Notes under the pieces: generated by a model
What the model was told of the DNA's origin: nothing
Databases searched by the model: none
The model's input: only the letters and a program-made list of their open reading frames with translations
Position numbers and translations under genes: made by a program
Shown: piece after piece, positions 21,486 through 33,188 of the stretch
Layout: each line of letters opens with the position of its first letter
Position numbering within the stretch: position 1 is the first letter of the stretch
Assembly (NCBI GenBank): GCA_033439685.1
Contig: JAUEDM010000001.1
Location: forward strand, 5,642,001 to 5,706,000
Source of the DNA: Apodospora peruviana
Lineage: Eukaryota > Ascomycota > Sordariomycetes > Sordariales > Lasiosphaeriaceae
DNA length: 64,000 bases
Reading direction: 5' to 3'

Positions 21486-23010
21486 TCAAAGCGTCTTCTT
21501 AACCCACGTCGGCACAACCCTCTTCAAGAAGCGCATAAACTTCCAGAACCCAACCGCGTACTCGACATTCCCCTCGCGGTCCACCACCCGCTCAGGGAAC
21601 GCAATGCCCGCGCCAAACAATCCCTTGACCACCTCTCCGGTCTTCTTATCAGTGAACCCGCCCGTCTCGTGGTCAAACTCCAGCTCTTTTTGGCTGCCGT
21701 TTGGCGTGATCACCGGCGGCAGCGGGTCCCTGGTGAACCCGACGGCTTGCACCACGTAATTGCACCCCGGCAGCTCTCTGAGGAACGCATTCCTCTCCTT
21801 CTCTTGGCCGCCGGAGCAGTCCACCCGCTGCATCACGCGGCCGGCCTCGCTCGATTTTAGCCTGTCGCCGTCCAGCTGCTCGCGCGCAAACTGCGCTGCC
21901 TGCCCCTTGAGGCCGGTGTTGTCGTACATAATCCATCCGTCCTTGTGTACGGCGTACTTGAGCGCTGGCGTGCGGGTGAACCAGCGGACGCGAAGTTGCT
22001 GGCTGGCGCCGGCTGCGGCCAGCTTGGACTGAAGCGCAAAAAGATTCATGAGCACGAGGATGGCGGAGTGGGAGGCGCCGATGACGCCGACTGTTAGGAG
22101 AGACTGGGCGTCCTTTTTGCTGCTGCCTTTGGGAAGTGGAGGTGATAGTGTGCGGGCTAGCGCCGAAGGCTTGAGGGCCGTGTCCAGATCAAGCGGTTTC
22201 GGCCTCGGCTGAGAGCTGGTGGCGGGGAGGGTGATGGTTGTAGGTGAGGAGCCGGTGCAGTAGACCACTAAAGGCGCGGTACGGTGTACTTGGGCGCCCT
22301 TAGTGGCCCAGTCTTTGATGTCGAGTGACCATGTTGATGTCTGATATTCCACTGTCAGTAAATTCAAAGGTTCGGCTCGCGCAGAAAAGTGACCGGGATG
22401 ACGTACCGCCTCATCCCACTTCGCACCAGTGACTTGCCCCAGACACGTTTCTACGCGTTCATGCCTGACCAGGCCGTCTGTGAGAAGCTGGAGCATATCG
22501 CCGGCATGATGCAGCGAGCAGGTCTGGTCCTGAGGAAGGTCCTGAACTGCCGTCACGGCATTGGGCTTTGGTGCGGCCTCACATAGTTGCCTGAAGGGAT
22601 CCAAAGCTTTGGAGTATTCCAGGAACAGGCCGGCGGTGGTGTTGCTGAGAGGAATAAGTTATTATCCCGTGCGGTCAACTGCAGTGGTTGGATAACTGAT
22701 CTCACCTCGGAACCTCACGATACTTGCGATTGATTCTCCCGCCGCTGAAGGAGGGATCGATCCAGGCTATCCTGCCTTGACCTTGACCTCCGTGGGTGGT
22801 ACCAGGTTTGATCTGCTCCAGCAAGTTCCCGACGACAGCGATACCGGCGGGTCCGGCGCCGACGACGATGGCCGACACATGATGGTGTCGTCGTGAAAGG
22901 GCGCCCAATTCGACTCGCTTCCACTGGAGAGCGCGAGCTCCTGCCTTGAATTTGCCGAGGGTGTTGCTGCTGCTGCAGCCTTGCCGCCGTATTATCAATA
23001 GCGGATGCAT
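21486..23010 (-). CDS. FAD/NAD(P)-dependent oxidoreductase, two Rossmann sites
   Basis: Three exons: 23010..22706, 22644..22407 and 22340..21486. Introns are 61 nt (GTGAGA...CTCAG) and 66 nt (GTACGT...ATCAG, branch TACTGAC), and the product is 465 aa. A basic N-terminus (MHPLLIIRRQGCSSSNTLGK) precedes the FAD site SAIVVGAGPAGIAVVGNLL and an IDPSFSGGRINRKYREVP segment. The second dinucleotide site is LTVGVIGASHSAILVLMNLF. VQAVGFTRDPLP and GLFGAGIAFPERV lie near the C-terminus. The layout resembles fungal flavoproteins of the lysine/ornithine N-hydroxylase and thioredoxin-reductase-like group, but I cannot name the substrate. The basic start could be a mitochondrial presequence. Intron 2 is a multiple of three and stop-free, so it could be retained without a frameshift. 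Confidence 0.82.
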
Positions 23011-23294
23011 CGTGTAATAGTGTATATTTCTTGAACCGGAGGAAAATCGGACTTTAGAGATTTAGATTCCGGGTTGTGGGACTACCTTAGATTTTTCTTT
23101 GGATTGGCCCACTTGCTGTTTCATCACTCGGTTGGCTTCGGCATCACGATAAGAAGATAGGCTAGGGGGAGCCAAATCAGCGGCCAATCATGTATTACAC
23201 TGCATTCCATATTAGTATGGATTTGTGGATATGCTAGAGTTACATATGGTTTATGAATAGACACAGTCCGAGATATCTGAGGGAAAACTGATGT

Positions 23295-23308
23295 TATTTT
23301 CCTTTCAA
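23295..23308. repeat. left target-site duplication of LINE copy A (14 bp)
   Basis: TATTTTCCTTTCAA occurs here and again, base for base, at 24157-24170, exactly bracketing the LINE fragment. Confidence 0.9.
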
Positions 23309-24156
23309 GGCGACGAGAGGAATCATCAAAGCATTCACAAAGGCCCAGAATAAAAGCCTACGAGTAGTAGCAGGAGCCTTCAAGTCAACGCCGATTCGCA
23401 ATATAGAAACCGAGACATGGGTACCACCGTTGGACCTGTATTTGAACAAACGATTAGCAGACTTTGAAGCCCGGCTCCAACAGCCCACCCTTGACGATGG
23501 CCAAGGGGGAACGAAGACCCCAGCTAGCATAGTTCACGAGACCTGCGCCAAACTGTACCAAAGGTTCCAGTCGAGGAGAGACAAAAGAGGCCGACGAGCA
23601 GCCGCCGGGCCACAGAGACCAACAGCGGTAGAAGAATCAGCTATAACAATTGCAGCCTGGGCAGGGGGAACCACCGACACAGACAGGATAGCGGAGGAGG
23701 AATGGAGGGAAAGATGGTTAAGAGAGCGGAACGGTCGGGCAACGAGGAGGCCAGCGGACGATTTCGACCACCAGAAAGAGACCATCTTCAGAGATAAAAC
23801 ACTCAAAGAGACACTCAGGCCTCAACAAGGCGAAGAGCTCACTACTGGTCCAGATTCGAACTGGTGCTATCGGGCTCCGGGACTTCCTATTCAAACGGGG
23901 TGTCCCAACGATTCCAACACCTTTTTGCGAGTGTGGTGAAGGCCGTGAAACTGTCGAACACCTAGTCGTATGGTGCCCCTCCATCGAAGGCCAGGAGGTC
24001 TTCTTCTTTTGTATTTACAGGCTCAGTCACTGATGTGTTTTCTCAATTGTTGGTACCGGTTTTTCACCCGACCCGTAAGGGCACGGTTTTCCTGTACAGT
24101 AATTAGTTTGAAGGTCCGACACGCCCAAGGGCACAGCGGTGTATGAATAATAATAA
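23309..24156 (+). mobile_element. 5'-truncated Tad-like LINE (copy A), broken
   Basis: The fragment carries only the C-terminal part of a LINE ORF2 and its 3' UTR. Readable pieces are IKAFTKAQNKSLRVVAGAFK, TPIRNIETETWVPPLDLYLN, KRLADFEARLQ and, after a +1 frameshift near 23805, DFLFKRGVPTIPTPFCECGE then GRETVEHLVVWC, the Cys/His end typical of Tad-like elements. The 3' UTR is shared with copy B (tttttcacccgacccgtaag) and ends in GTATGAATAATAATAA. A 14-bp target-site duplication bounds it. Relative to copy B it has an internal deletion of about 190 bp at about 23975. It is therefore a dead, 5'-truncated product of target-primed reverse transcription. Confidence 0.9.
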
Positions 24157-24170
24157 TATTTTCCTTTCAA
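24157..24170. repeat. right target-site duplication of LINE copy A (14 bp)
   Basis: Exact copy of 23295-23308, directly after the TAA-rich tail of the element. Confidence 0.9.
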
Positions 24171-24319
24171 TGGTATGCATGGATGCCTTGATCAATTAAC
24201 CTGATTGAACTGCAGCAGCAGACCAGACCTGCTGGTACTAATTTACAGCGGCGGTAATATGCCTCCCGAAGTCGGCGAGACAGTTTGGTCCCTGACCTCG
24301 CCCACGATGATGAATTTGC

Positions 24320-24662
24320 TCATTTGTTCATGTTCATCTTGTCCTTGAAATCGTCCATCTTCTTCCCCATTTTGGACTTCATATTGCTGCCCTGGCTCTG
24401 GCTCTCGCTTTGCATCTTGCTGCCGCTGCTACTGCTGCTTTCCAGGCCGCCCTTCTTCATCTTGGAAGGGCCCATCTTCTCATCGTCGTGCATCTATAAT
24501 TTCATCAGCAATCATGTTCAGTTGGTGACGAAGCAGACACAGGTGCCAGTTGCGACTCCGCCACCTGGCTTGGAAAGCAATGAAACTTACATGCGCTTCT
24601 TCCTCAGCGTGGTAGATGAGATCATGTCCCTCCTCAAGAGCTTCGTCGGTATATCCGCTCAT
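24320..24662 (-). CDS. small Lys/Met/Ser-rich protein, unknown function
   Basis: Two exons: 24662..24591 and 24493..24320. The 97-nt intron has GTAAGT donor and TATAG acceptor, and the product is 81 aa. It starts MSGYTDEALEEGHDLIYHAE and continues EEAHMHDDEKMGPSKMKKGG. The second half is Ser/Gln/Lys/Met-rich (KMQSESQSQGSNMKSKMGKK) and ends MDDFKDKMNMNK. Clean splice signals, an acidic first half and a basic, Met-rich second half with little complexity argue for a real but short gene. No signal peptide, membrane segment or known domain is visible. It lies about 150 bp from LINE copy A. Confidence 0.65.
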
Positions 24663-25250
24663 GGTGTTTGATTTTGTGGAAAGTATATATATGATTGTAT
24701 GTCTCTCGAATTCTGTCGATGAAATCTGACTTGTCTTGGGAAATAGATGGGTGAAAGAGAGGCGAGGGAAGAAGCATTCTTAAAGTACCCAAGTGCCTCG
24801 GTTGCGACACGTCTTTGTGATGGCCTGTTGCGGGCGTGTCGTCATGTTCGCATGGTTGACCTGGTGGTCCGCACGTCAACTGTCGTCACCGTCCCGGAGA
24901 TGGTGGGCGGGATTCCAGGACGGGTCTGGAACCCAACACCCCGCATTTGCTCAACAAACGGGGTCAGCGAGATAGAGATGATTCTGAATGACGGGCTCGC
25001 TGCATCAACGTGAAGTACGCGGAAACCTTATCTTCAAAATGAGTGGTGGGCCAGAGTGGGATCTTGCACATATCGACTCCAAGACACTTCATTGTCGACA
25101 TTGATTTGATCAGTTCAACCTCAACATCTTTGTGAACCTTTTGAATTCCTTGGTTCAGCCACACTTGAAAAGACCCATCTTACTGATTCAACATCGTCCA
25201 ATGAGACAACGGATAATTCGGTATGGCTGCTTTTAACCTACCGTGACCTG

Positions 25251-25290
25251 CCTACCTTAGGTAATTAAGGTAGGTAAGGTAGGTAGGTAG
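25251..25290. repeat. CCTA/TAGG inverted microsatellite
   Basis: CCTACCTTAG, then GTAATTAAGG and repeated TAGG units, can pair back on themselves as a hairpin. Confidence 0.75.
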
Positions 25291-28200
25291 TGCTTGACCA
25301 CAATACCGCCCCTCTACGTACGGTCCAAACGACAGCCCGCGCTCAAGTCCATTGGATGCACTACGCCTTACAGTAAGCACCTCGTGGCTGTCTGGTGGCT
25401 AGGTGCCTGAGTGTCGACATTGCCGCCACTTTTCCTGTTCCCCCTTTTTCCTGTGTTCAGGGGGTAAGCGTGGTAAGTTAGGCATCTATCTAGGCATCCC
25501 GCACCAAAACTCTCATGTGACACCAACTTTGATCTATATTTGTCCCTCTGCCTACTCGTCTCGGGCTTTCTAGAATCTCAGGATGCAACCGTGGCAACGT
25601 ACCAGAGTTCGTGAGCGCTCGGGTCCAGCCGGATGTGACAACCCCTTTCCCCTTATATTCGTCTGACGCTTGACTAGATCATCTAGGCCTTAGGCTACCT
25701 ACGTAAGGTACCTAGATAGCGAACCTATCTATCAGGACTACGAAACCTTCCTAAAGCAGAAATATCATGGATTTTGTAAAGAAGCAGTGCTGTTCTTTGC
25801 AAGGAATCAACGGCTTTCCCCGATGCTAGGAAGCGAGAGAAAAGCTTGGCAGAATAATATCGAGCAAAGCAGGGTTGTCCCTGCGCCAATGGACAGTAGT
25901 GTGCGCGCGCGCCATGGCCCCCATGGATTGGATGGGGATGAACCAGAGGTGTCAAGGCTCAGCAAAAACGTCAGTTCTGAAAGCACGTCAGCTCATCTGT
26001 ATGTCTCTTTCTGTGTTGTGTCTGTCTGGCTTACACTGGAAGATGCCTAGTTGTCCACCAGGTGTGCAAACGTAACGTAACTCTTGATCGTGGGCTCAGT
26101 TTTTCTGTTTTGTTTCTGGCTCCACCCCGATCATGATGATGATGCCCCGACCGGCCTCATCTCCGTTGATTAAAAAGCAGGCAAAGGGACGGGCAACGGT
26201 TTGAAACGATTTTAATCTGTTGCCGTTATGTCATAGTTATCCTTTCCTTCTGCGTTGCGGACTGCAGCAAGAGCCCAGCGGCTGGCAGCATACCAGGTAT
26301 GTACGCCGCTCTTGGCGTCAGGTAGGGCCTATTTAAGTATTGGATCTATCACAGGACATGTGTTGCTATTTATCTGATGCTCTGAAAGTCGCTGGATGGA
26401 CCGCCGACACAGCCCTCGAACCATTATTGGCGGACGATTGGTAAGTTGGTTAGGCTTCAAGAAGCTGAAGTCGAATCGTCCTCGGCAGCCGGGTCTTCCA
26501 TATTATCTTATGCTCAGCATCTGATCCTACAATCAGATAATAAATGACCGCCTCTCGTTGCCAGCTTGGTGACTCTTGATGATCACTCGCTCTAAATTCA
26601 AAGAGGTGATTATGAATCAGGATGGAGCCAGATCAGGAAGAACAAGCGAGCACCAGGTACAAAAGTCGTTCGTCTGATATGTAATTCGTCCACACACAGG
26701 AGGTGACGCCAGCCAGGGGTATTTGGGGAAACAGAAACACTTCGAACCAGGGCTGCGCGTGGGTGCGTGGTAGTAGCAACGTTCGGGTATGAACAGACAT
26801 GAGCAGTCCATGCGGATGCAGCATTGCAGCAGCAACTTGAAGCATAACACATGCGCACCAGTAGGCGATAGGCCCCCATCAGCCTCTCTGCGGCCGGAAC
26901 CCGGCACCAAAGTTAAGAAACCGAGTGGTAAGTCGGGGGTCGGGTATCAAAAGCAAGTTGCTCATCCGGGGTAAATGGTGCCAAGGCAGGATGGGGATGG
27001 GGGGGTAAGCTTCGATTTAGCCTGGCAGCCTCACTTAGGTGTCACCCCCGGCTTTTTCATATTAGCCTGTCTGTTTGTGTTCCAATTTTGGCAACAAGGG
27101 AAAAAATCACAAGCAACACGCTTGCTGGCTCAGCATGCAGAAAATCAGCAATCATGTGCTCCGCCAGGGTACATGGCAGGATGGGGGTTTATAGCTGCAA
27201 CTGGAGAAACTTGGCTCTTTTTCGACCCGCTGGCTGGCTGCGTTCTTGTGTCTCTCGTTTTCCCTTTATGGAACGACAGATCCTCAGGGGCACCGTGATG
27301 TCTCGTCCCAAACCCTCGGTTCAACCATCTGTGTGCTCTGTTGATCATGACAAGGGCTGGGACGAAGTGAGATGATCGATACGTAAGTAGACGGGCGCCA
27401 TGTGGCAGCAGGAAATGCCCGTTGATCTGCGCCCGCCGCCGAAACACCCGTTTCTGCCGGAATGGATCCGATCCCGTGCCCGATCTCTGAGTACCTTGAT
27501 GGGGAGGAAATATGGGAAGCGGATTGGATGTTTATCGCGATGGCAGGATGATCCCGAATATCGCTTAAGATGTTCTGGCCCTCGTCAGACTCTCGGAAGT
27601 TTTCAAGATGCAAATTCGCCCCCGATTTTTTCGATTCTTTTCAACCACGATCAGTTATTTCGGTCAGTTCGATCCTTGATGTGGGCTCGAGAGTTGTTCC
27701 ATAGTGGAAGTTGTTCTTGCAAACCGGTGTTCGGAGAAGGAGTGTGCCAGTTGTTTATTGAGGCGGACCACGACTTATTAGCACACCTGGCCACCTGAGC
27801 AGTTGGGCCGTGTGCTGAGCAGCTTGTGCCCCGGATAGACAGCGGCAGAGTGGACGGGCAGCACGGGCAAAACGGGAGAGGAGAGGAGTGCAGACCGGTT
27901 ATTATGACGGCAAGTTGGGAGGGTTTTGGTAACAAAAAGTACCCCCCCTCGCATGGCTCCTCGCGTCGCTAACCCCCTCACGTTGCAGCTCTACGCTTGT
28001 GTGTGGACGGCAGTAGAACAGATCAATCAGAGCGCCACGTTTGTGCGCAGGTTTCTCGTCGCGAGTAGAGATAGAACGGGACAGGCGCGGTCCTTTATTG
28101 CAAAACGGCCACAAATTCATTTAGATAGGTAGTTAGACCGCCGTCAGGGGCCTAGCCGATGAATCACGATGGATCATGAGGGAGACCGACTTGCAGCCAC

Positions 28201-28634
28201 TCGGTGGCTTCGGTGCAGAATTCCCATGGAAACAACCTGTTCGTTGCTGCCTGCCACCTGACACTTCGACCGCTCCTAACTGAGAAGGCGAAGGCGCGAA
28301 GTGAAGGTTGTACTTACCCCGGCTCAACCTGGACTTGCCTTTCTTCGGGCCTCGTGGGGCGCATCCCAACCGTCCGTCCATCCAACCCAACCTAGGTAGC
28401 CGTGATCCAATCCCCAACCGTCCACATCCCCCAATCTAATTTACTTCACCTAACCTACTCTAAAATGGACCTATTTTCTGTCCCGCCCTTTCTGCTTGAT
28501 TCTATTCCTCGGTGTCCAGCTGCACTCAATCTTTCGAGTTTCCCTTAGGTCGTTTAAGTGAGTCCGTGCCTTGCACTTTCGAACCTCTCGGCAGGCGGAT
28601 TTGTGCCTGCTGTTGGCTGTTGGCCACCTGCCTC

Positions 28635-28651
28635 CCCCCCCCCCCCCCCCC
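28635..28651. repeat. C17 homopolymer
   Basis: Seventeen C residues about 650 bp before the C2H2 start codon, followed by CA-rich simple sequence. Confidence 0.9.
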
Positions 28652-29295
28652 ACCTGCCATCCATCAACCCACCCAACACACACACCCACACTCTCACACA
28701 TACACGCATACACTCTATCTCGGTAGCATCATACGCATCCGTACCAACCGCCGTTGTCTTCCATTTCGAGCATCAAGTCCTGGACAGACAGCTAATAACA
28801 GCCACAGTCGATATGTACCTTACGCTACCTGTAACCTGCCCCCTCAGGTAGGCCACCGCCGACTCGTTCGGTGCCAAGCCCGGGTCAACTCGAGCGGTTT
28901 GATTGCATGGCAATCTAGATGAATTGACGTCAATTGCGCTGTGCTGTATGACTGGCCAGCTCCGATCCGGCTGGCGTGATACGAGTCGACCCGGGGCTGA
29001 TTTGCCATCGCACCTGGTTGTCCATCGTCATCGCGGGCGGGTGCTACACAACTGCCGCGCAGCGTTTCTGGCATGCATCCGGGACAGCGGGAACCGTGGA
29101 GAAAAAGCTGAAGGACCCCCGGGAAGTTAACACTTTGCGGGCTTCGCTGCCATTACCGAACAGTGGACCAGTGTCACTGTCACCCGTCCACCAACCCACA
29201 AAAGGCCTACGACCTCTCCGCCTGCCACCGCCAGGCTTCCACTAGTCTGGTTTCACGATGCACACCCGTGAACCAGCCACATCGCGCCCTCCTCC

Positions 29296-31138
29296 ATGTC
29301 GAATCTTCACCTTGGTGACCGAGGTATTCAGGATGGAGGACCCTGCCCGGCGCCGGCCATGCGCAACAACGGTTCACACGTCAGCCTCGGACAGGCCTCC
29401 GTGACCGACCACCACTGCTCATGTCCGTGAGTGATACTCCTCCCTCCGGCGTGTCGGCGTCTGCTGTCCGCCCTAGAGGCTAACCCCCTTTTTTTTCAGG
29501 TACGACGACAAGGTGGTCCCCAACGGCACCACCGCACGCATGGTGCTGATGTTCATACGTGACTTGGTTGAACCGCCTGGGTGCAATCAGGTTCGACAAA
29601 CTTATCCATGTCCCATGAGAGATTGCCGCAAGACATTCATGGAGCCGTTGCCACTCGTTCAACACCTGCTATTCTGCCCCGAACTTCTCCGTAGTGGTGT
29701 GTTTGACTGCGACAAATGCAGCAACTGGCACCAGGTCCCGACCTGCGAGAAGGACTGGGAGCAATGGTCCGGGTGGAAGCCACAGCCGCCCCCTTTCCAG
29801 CGGAAGAGGAGTTTTAGCTCCAAGATGAGAGATACTTTCACACTACGGAGGAAGGATTCAAGCCGCAAGTCAAACGCGTCTCCAGAGCCTCCACACATCG
29901 ATTACGCCCACTCGCTCAATATACGGATGAACCAAACCGCCTTGGGCGCCGTATGTCCCGAACATCACATCGCCCACTCGGGACATCGAGACGTTCCTGA
30001 CTATCTAGGATTACAGAAGGCAGTGCCACTTGACCTCGATCGTGGTATGTTTTGGCAAGCTGGCGGCGTGGATGAGATCTCCGAACTCCATTCTGCGGTG
30101 TCATCCATCGCCCCATCCTCCACATTCGACACTCGTCCGTCTCAGCCAACAACAGCCAACACTTCGCGAACGACCCTTAACTTTGCTCAGGGGTTTACCA
30201 CATACCAGACTCCTACACCCTCATCTCAGAGGGGGGACAACGTGTTGAATTCGCAGCAGTTCATATTCTCGCCACAACCAACGTTCGATGGGGAAGCGAC
30301 ATCAATAGGGAACCATTCTCAGACCTCGTCGGCCATGTCCTTGGACGAGCCACTTTCGGTTAATGACTCAGCCCTCTCTCCTGGAGAGCTGCGGCCGACG
30401 ACATCAAACAACAATCAAACTTGGTGGGGCTCGAAGCAAGGCGCAGATACGCAAAATCTCACTCCGGTTTCGTCTGGCTGCTTCCCAATTCAGTCACCGG
30501 TGTCTGCAATTCTGCCCAGTGACGTTACGGGCGAGCTCACAGCACCTACCTCACCCTGTACCAGTGCCGGCATGGACGATCGGAACACGACCCCCGGGCC
30601 GTACTATCCTATCCATCATGCGTCGATGCACCATGCCATCTCTCGAACACTAAGCCAGGAGTCGATGCAAGACGGGCTCCCCAACTTCTTCGAACTGGAT
30701 GGAAGCCAGATAGACGCCATGTCTCCACACAGCAGCCACGCTCACCACATAGCGATCCATCGAAAAGCTAATCTCGAGCCACCAACCGAGGAGCTCATGT
30801 GTGATGAATGCCAGTGGAAGCCACGTGGGGTTAGGGAGAACCTCAAGGGATATCTCCGCAAGCACAAGAACACCCACAAAGGACTTAGGCTTGCCTGTGA
30901 AGTACCCGGTTGCACCAAGACCTTTAGCCGACTCGATAATCTTAAAAAGCACAAGAAGGACAAGCATGGAATGTCGGACGACTCGAGCAGTATATTGCCT
31001 TCGAAGCGGGTAGCGGAAGAGTATGTGGAGCATATCGAGGAAGACGGTGATGTGAAGCGCCCAGGTACGAGCGATTCCCGCATCCGCGGGGTGGTGGCAG
31101 AGGATTATTCCATGCTATGGCCAGCATTGCATTTTTAA
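29296..31138 (+). CDS. C2H2 zinc-finger protein, probable transcription factor
   Basis: Two exons: 29296..29426 and 29500..31138. The 73-nt intron has GTGAGT donor, GCTAAC branch and a T8CAG acceptor, and the product is 589 aa starting MSNLHLGDRGIQDGGPCPAP. An N-terminal Cys/His module follows the splice (YPCPMRDCRKTFMEPLPLVQ, HLLFCPE, FDCDKCSNWH). The centre is a long disordered Ser/Thr/Pro/Gln region. Near residues 490-550 lie MCDECQWKPRG with a KHKNTH pair, then a classical finger, ACEVPGCTKTFSRLDNLKKH followed by KKDKH. Paired C-terminal fingers with a disordered activation-like centre are typical of fungal regulators. The remaining C-terminus is acidic. Target genes are unknown. Confidence 0.88.
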
Positions 31139-32236
31139 CTAATTTTTCCCTCTTTGTCTTTTCTGTCACTAACTTACCCACACTGGCAATTTATTCTTCT
31201 ACATTTGTCTACTTTTGCACCTTTAAATACCTACACGCTTTGCAGCGCACATATTTTCTTGATTTATTTTCTTTGTTCTTGCATTATACCACTACTCAGT
31301 AATGGGTCGGGGGGCAGGGGGCGTGCAAGTCTTACAAAGGGCTTGATCAGTGATCAGGCTGCGCCCTGTCCTCCCCTCCCACCGTCATTTTATTCCTCTT
31401 TCTTTGCATGTGGTTATTAGTGTGTAGTAGGTAGATAAGTAGGACGTAGATACCATCAAAGGGCCTGGGGCATATATGATATATTCAGTTGGTTGGACCC
31501 CACTTCTGCAAAGGGGGTTTGAAACATAGGGCTCGAGTGACAGCTGAGTTAAAAGGGATTTATGTTTTCTCGCAGACACACACCTGGTATTCTTCGGTTA
31601 CAAGTTCGAGGGACATACAGAGTACTAACTAACATGTGCTTTCGTCCTTTTCAGAAGATATCGATCTTGTCTTTCGCTCATTCGGGAATTATCTGGGATT
31701 TCCACCGGCTATGAGTACGTTCATTGGTCCTTTTTTCGTGTCTTGGCTGGTGCTTTACCTTTTATTTTTCTGTGATATAGGCCACTTGTCCGCTATTTAA
31801 TCTAAGTTACTATGCGGGCGGCTATATGTTTATAGACTTGTTATTTTCCGAATTTGTTCCCTCCAAACATGACCCCTGCCCTATTGGGGGATCAAGCCAC
31901 ACGGCAACAAACGGACGAATAAACAGCTTTTGAAAACAGCGTCGAGTGACTTCAGAAAATGACGGTTTATTAGGTGGTCTTATGATGGGGGGTTTTTTTT
32001 TTTTCATTCATTTCTGTCCCCCTTTTGGTTGCACAACATATATGATGACCTGGACGTTGTACAAAGAGCCAATCCATTACAAGGCATGCGCCTCACCCTG
32101 TTTCATTTGTGGCAAGTTTTTGTTTAACTGTCAGTCGTTTTAGATCACATTAGTTCTTCTACCTTAGATATATACCCATTCTGTCGTTATAGAGTACTTT
32201 AATCCACTTTGCTCAGTCAGTTCAATCGCGATGCAA
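31139..32236. other. intergenic 3' flank of the C2H2 gene
   Basis: AT-rich 3' flank running up to LINE copy B. Nothing else is recognised. Confidence 0.5.
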
Positions 32237-32251
32237 TATGAATGGAGTTCG
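32237..32251. repeat. left target-site duplication of LINE copy B (15 bp)
   Basis: TATGAATGGAGTTCG here is repeated exactly at 33174-33188. Confidence 0.9.
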
Positions 32252-33173
32252 CCATTGGATCTGTACCTGAACAAGAGACTGGCAGACTTTGAAACCCGGC
32301 TGCAAAATCCCTCCCTCGAGGATGGCCAAGGAGGAACGAAGACCTCAGAGAGCATCAGTAACGAGGCCTGCGCCAAGCTATACCAGAGGTCCACATCGAG
32401 GAGAGGCAAAAGAGGCCGAAAACAAGCTGTCGGACCACAGAGGCCAACAGCGGTAGAGCAAGCCGCTATAACGATCGCAGCCTGGACCGAGGGAACCAAC
32501 GATACGGATGGGGTGGTAGAAGAGGCATGGAGGGAGAGGTGGTTAAGGGAACGGAACGGCCGGGCAACGACGAGGCCGGCGGACGATCTAGACCACCAGA
32601 AAAAGACCATCTTTAGAGACAAGACACTCAAAAGACACTCAGGCCTCAACAAGGCAAAACGTTCACTACTGGTCCAAATTCGAACCGGCGATATAGGGCT
32701 CCGGGACTTCCTATTTAAGCGGGGAGTTCCAGACGTTATGACACCATTTTGTGAGTGCGGGGAATGGTCGCGAGACCGTCGAACACCTGGTCATGTGGTG
32801 TTCGGCCCCACCGTCGAGCTGAAGATGGGAGAAAGCAGAGATTCGGACTCGACGGGACTTTTCACTCTGTCCTCCAGGGCATTGATCCTCCAGCTGAACG
32901 GCTAACGAGAAGGATCCAGAGCTGGCTGATAGACGTGGGAAGATTACCATGTACAATCTGGCAAGGAAGCTAGAGTTGGAGTCGGCGGTTTAAGACCCCT
33001 TCCATCGAAGGCCAGGAGGCCATCTTCTTTTGTACTCACAGGCTCAGTCACTGATATTTTCCTTGATTGTCGGTGCCGGTTTTTCACCCGACCCGTAAGG
33101 GTACGGTTTTCCTGTACAGCAAATAGTTTGAGGGTCCGATACGCCTAAGCGCATAGCGGTGTATGAATAATAC
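32252..33173 (+). mobile_element. 5'-truncated Tad-like LINE (copy B), broken
   Basis: This is the same element family as 23309-24156, truncated about 118 bp further in; its first base corresponds to about 23427 of copy A. It reads PLDLYLNKRLADFETRLQNP at the start, and keeps DIGLRDFLFKRGVPDVMTPF and CECGE before a frameshift near 32765, after which RETVEHLVMWC is in another frame. It retains the roughly 190-bp segment missing from copy A, then the shared 3' UTR and a GTATGAATAATAC tail. The 15-bp target-site duplication defines both ends. With only the last part of ORF2 it cannot encode its own transposition. Confidence 0.9.
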
Positions 33174-33188
33174 TATGAATGGAGTTCG
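33174..33188. repeat. right target-site duplication of LINE copy B (15 bp)
   Basis: Exact repeat of 32237-32251 directly after the element's 3' tail. Confidence 0.9.

Larger units (their letters stand above)
24663..29295. other. 4.6-kb gene-poor region upstream of the C2H2 gene
   Basis: I see no supportable gene. A TAGG/CCTA tract with inverted symmetry is at about 25251-25290, and a C17 run with CA-rich DNA at 28635-28740 is probably in the 5' leader of the C2H2 gene. Scattered open frames on both strands are under 140 codons without family resemblance. Confidence 0.5.

Noticed and set aside
17190..23010. Complete secondary-metabolite gene cluster
   Set aside because: Two flavoproteins are present, but no polyketide, peptide or terpene synthase, regulator or transporter lies adjacent.
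23309..33173. RIP-type mutation of the two LINE copies
   Set aside because: Both copies keep GC-rich codons and align well, without the AT-rich, stop-filled look of RIP; a base count was not run, so mild RIP is not excluded.
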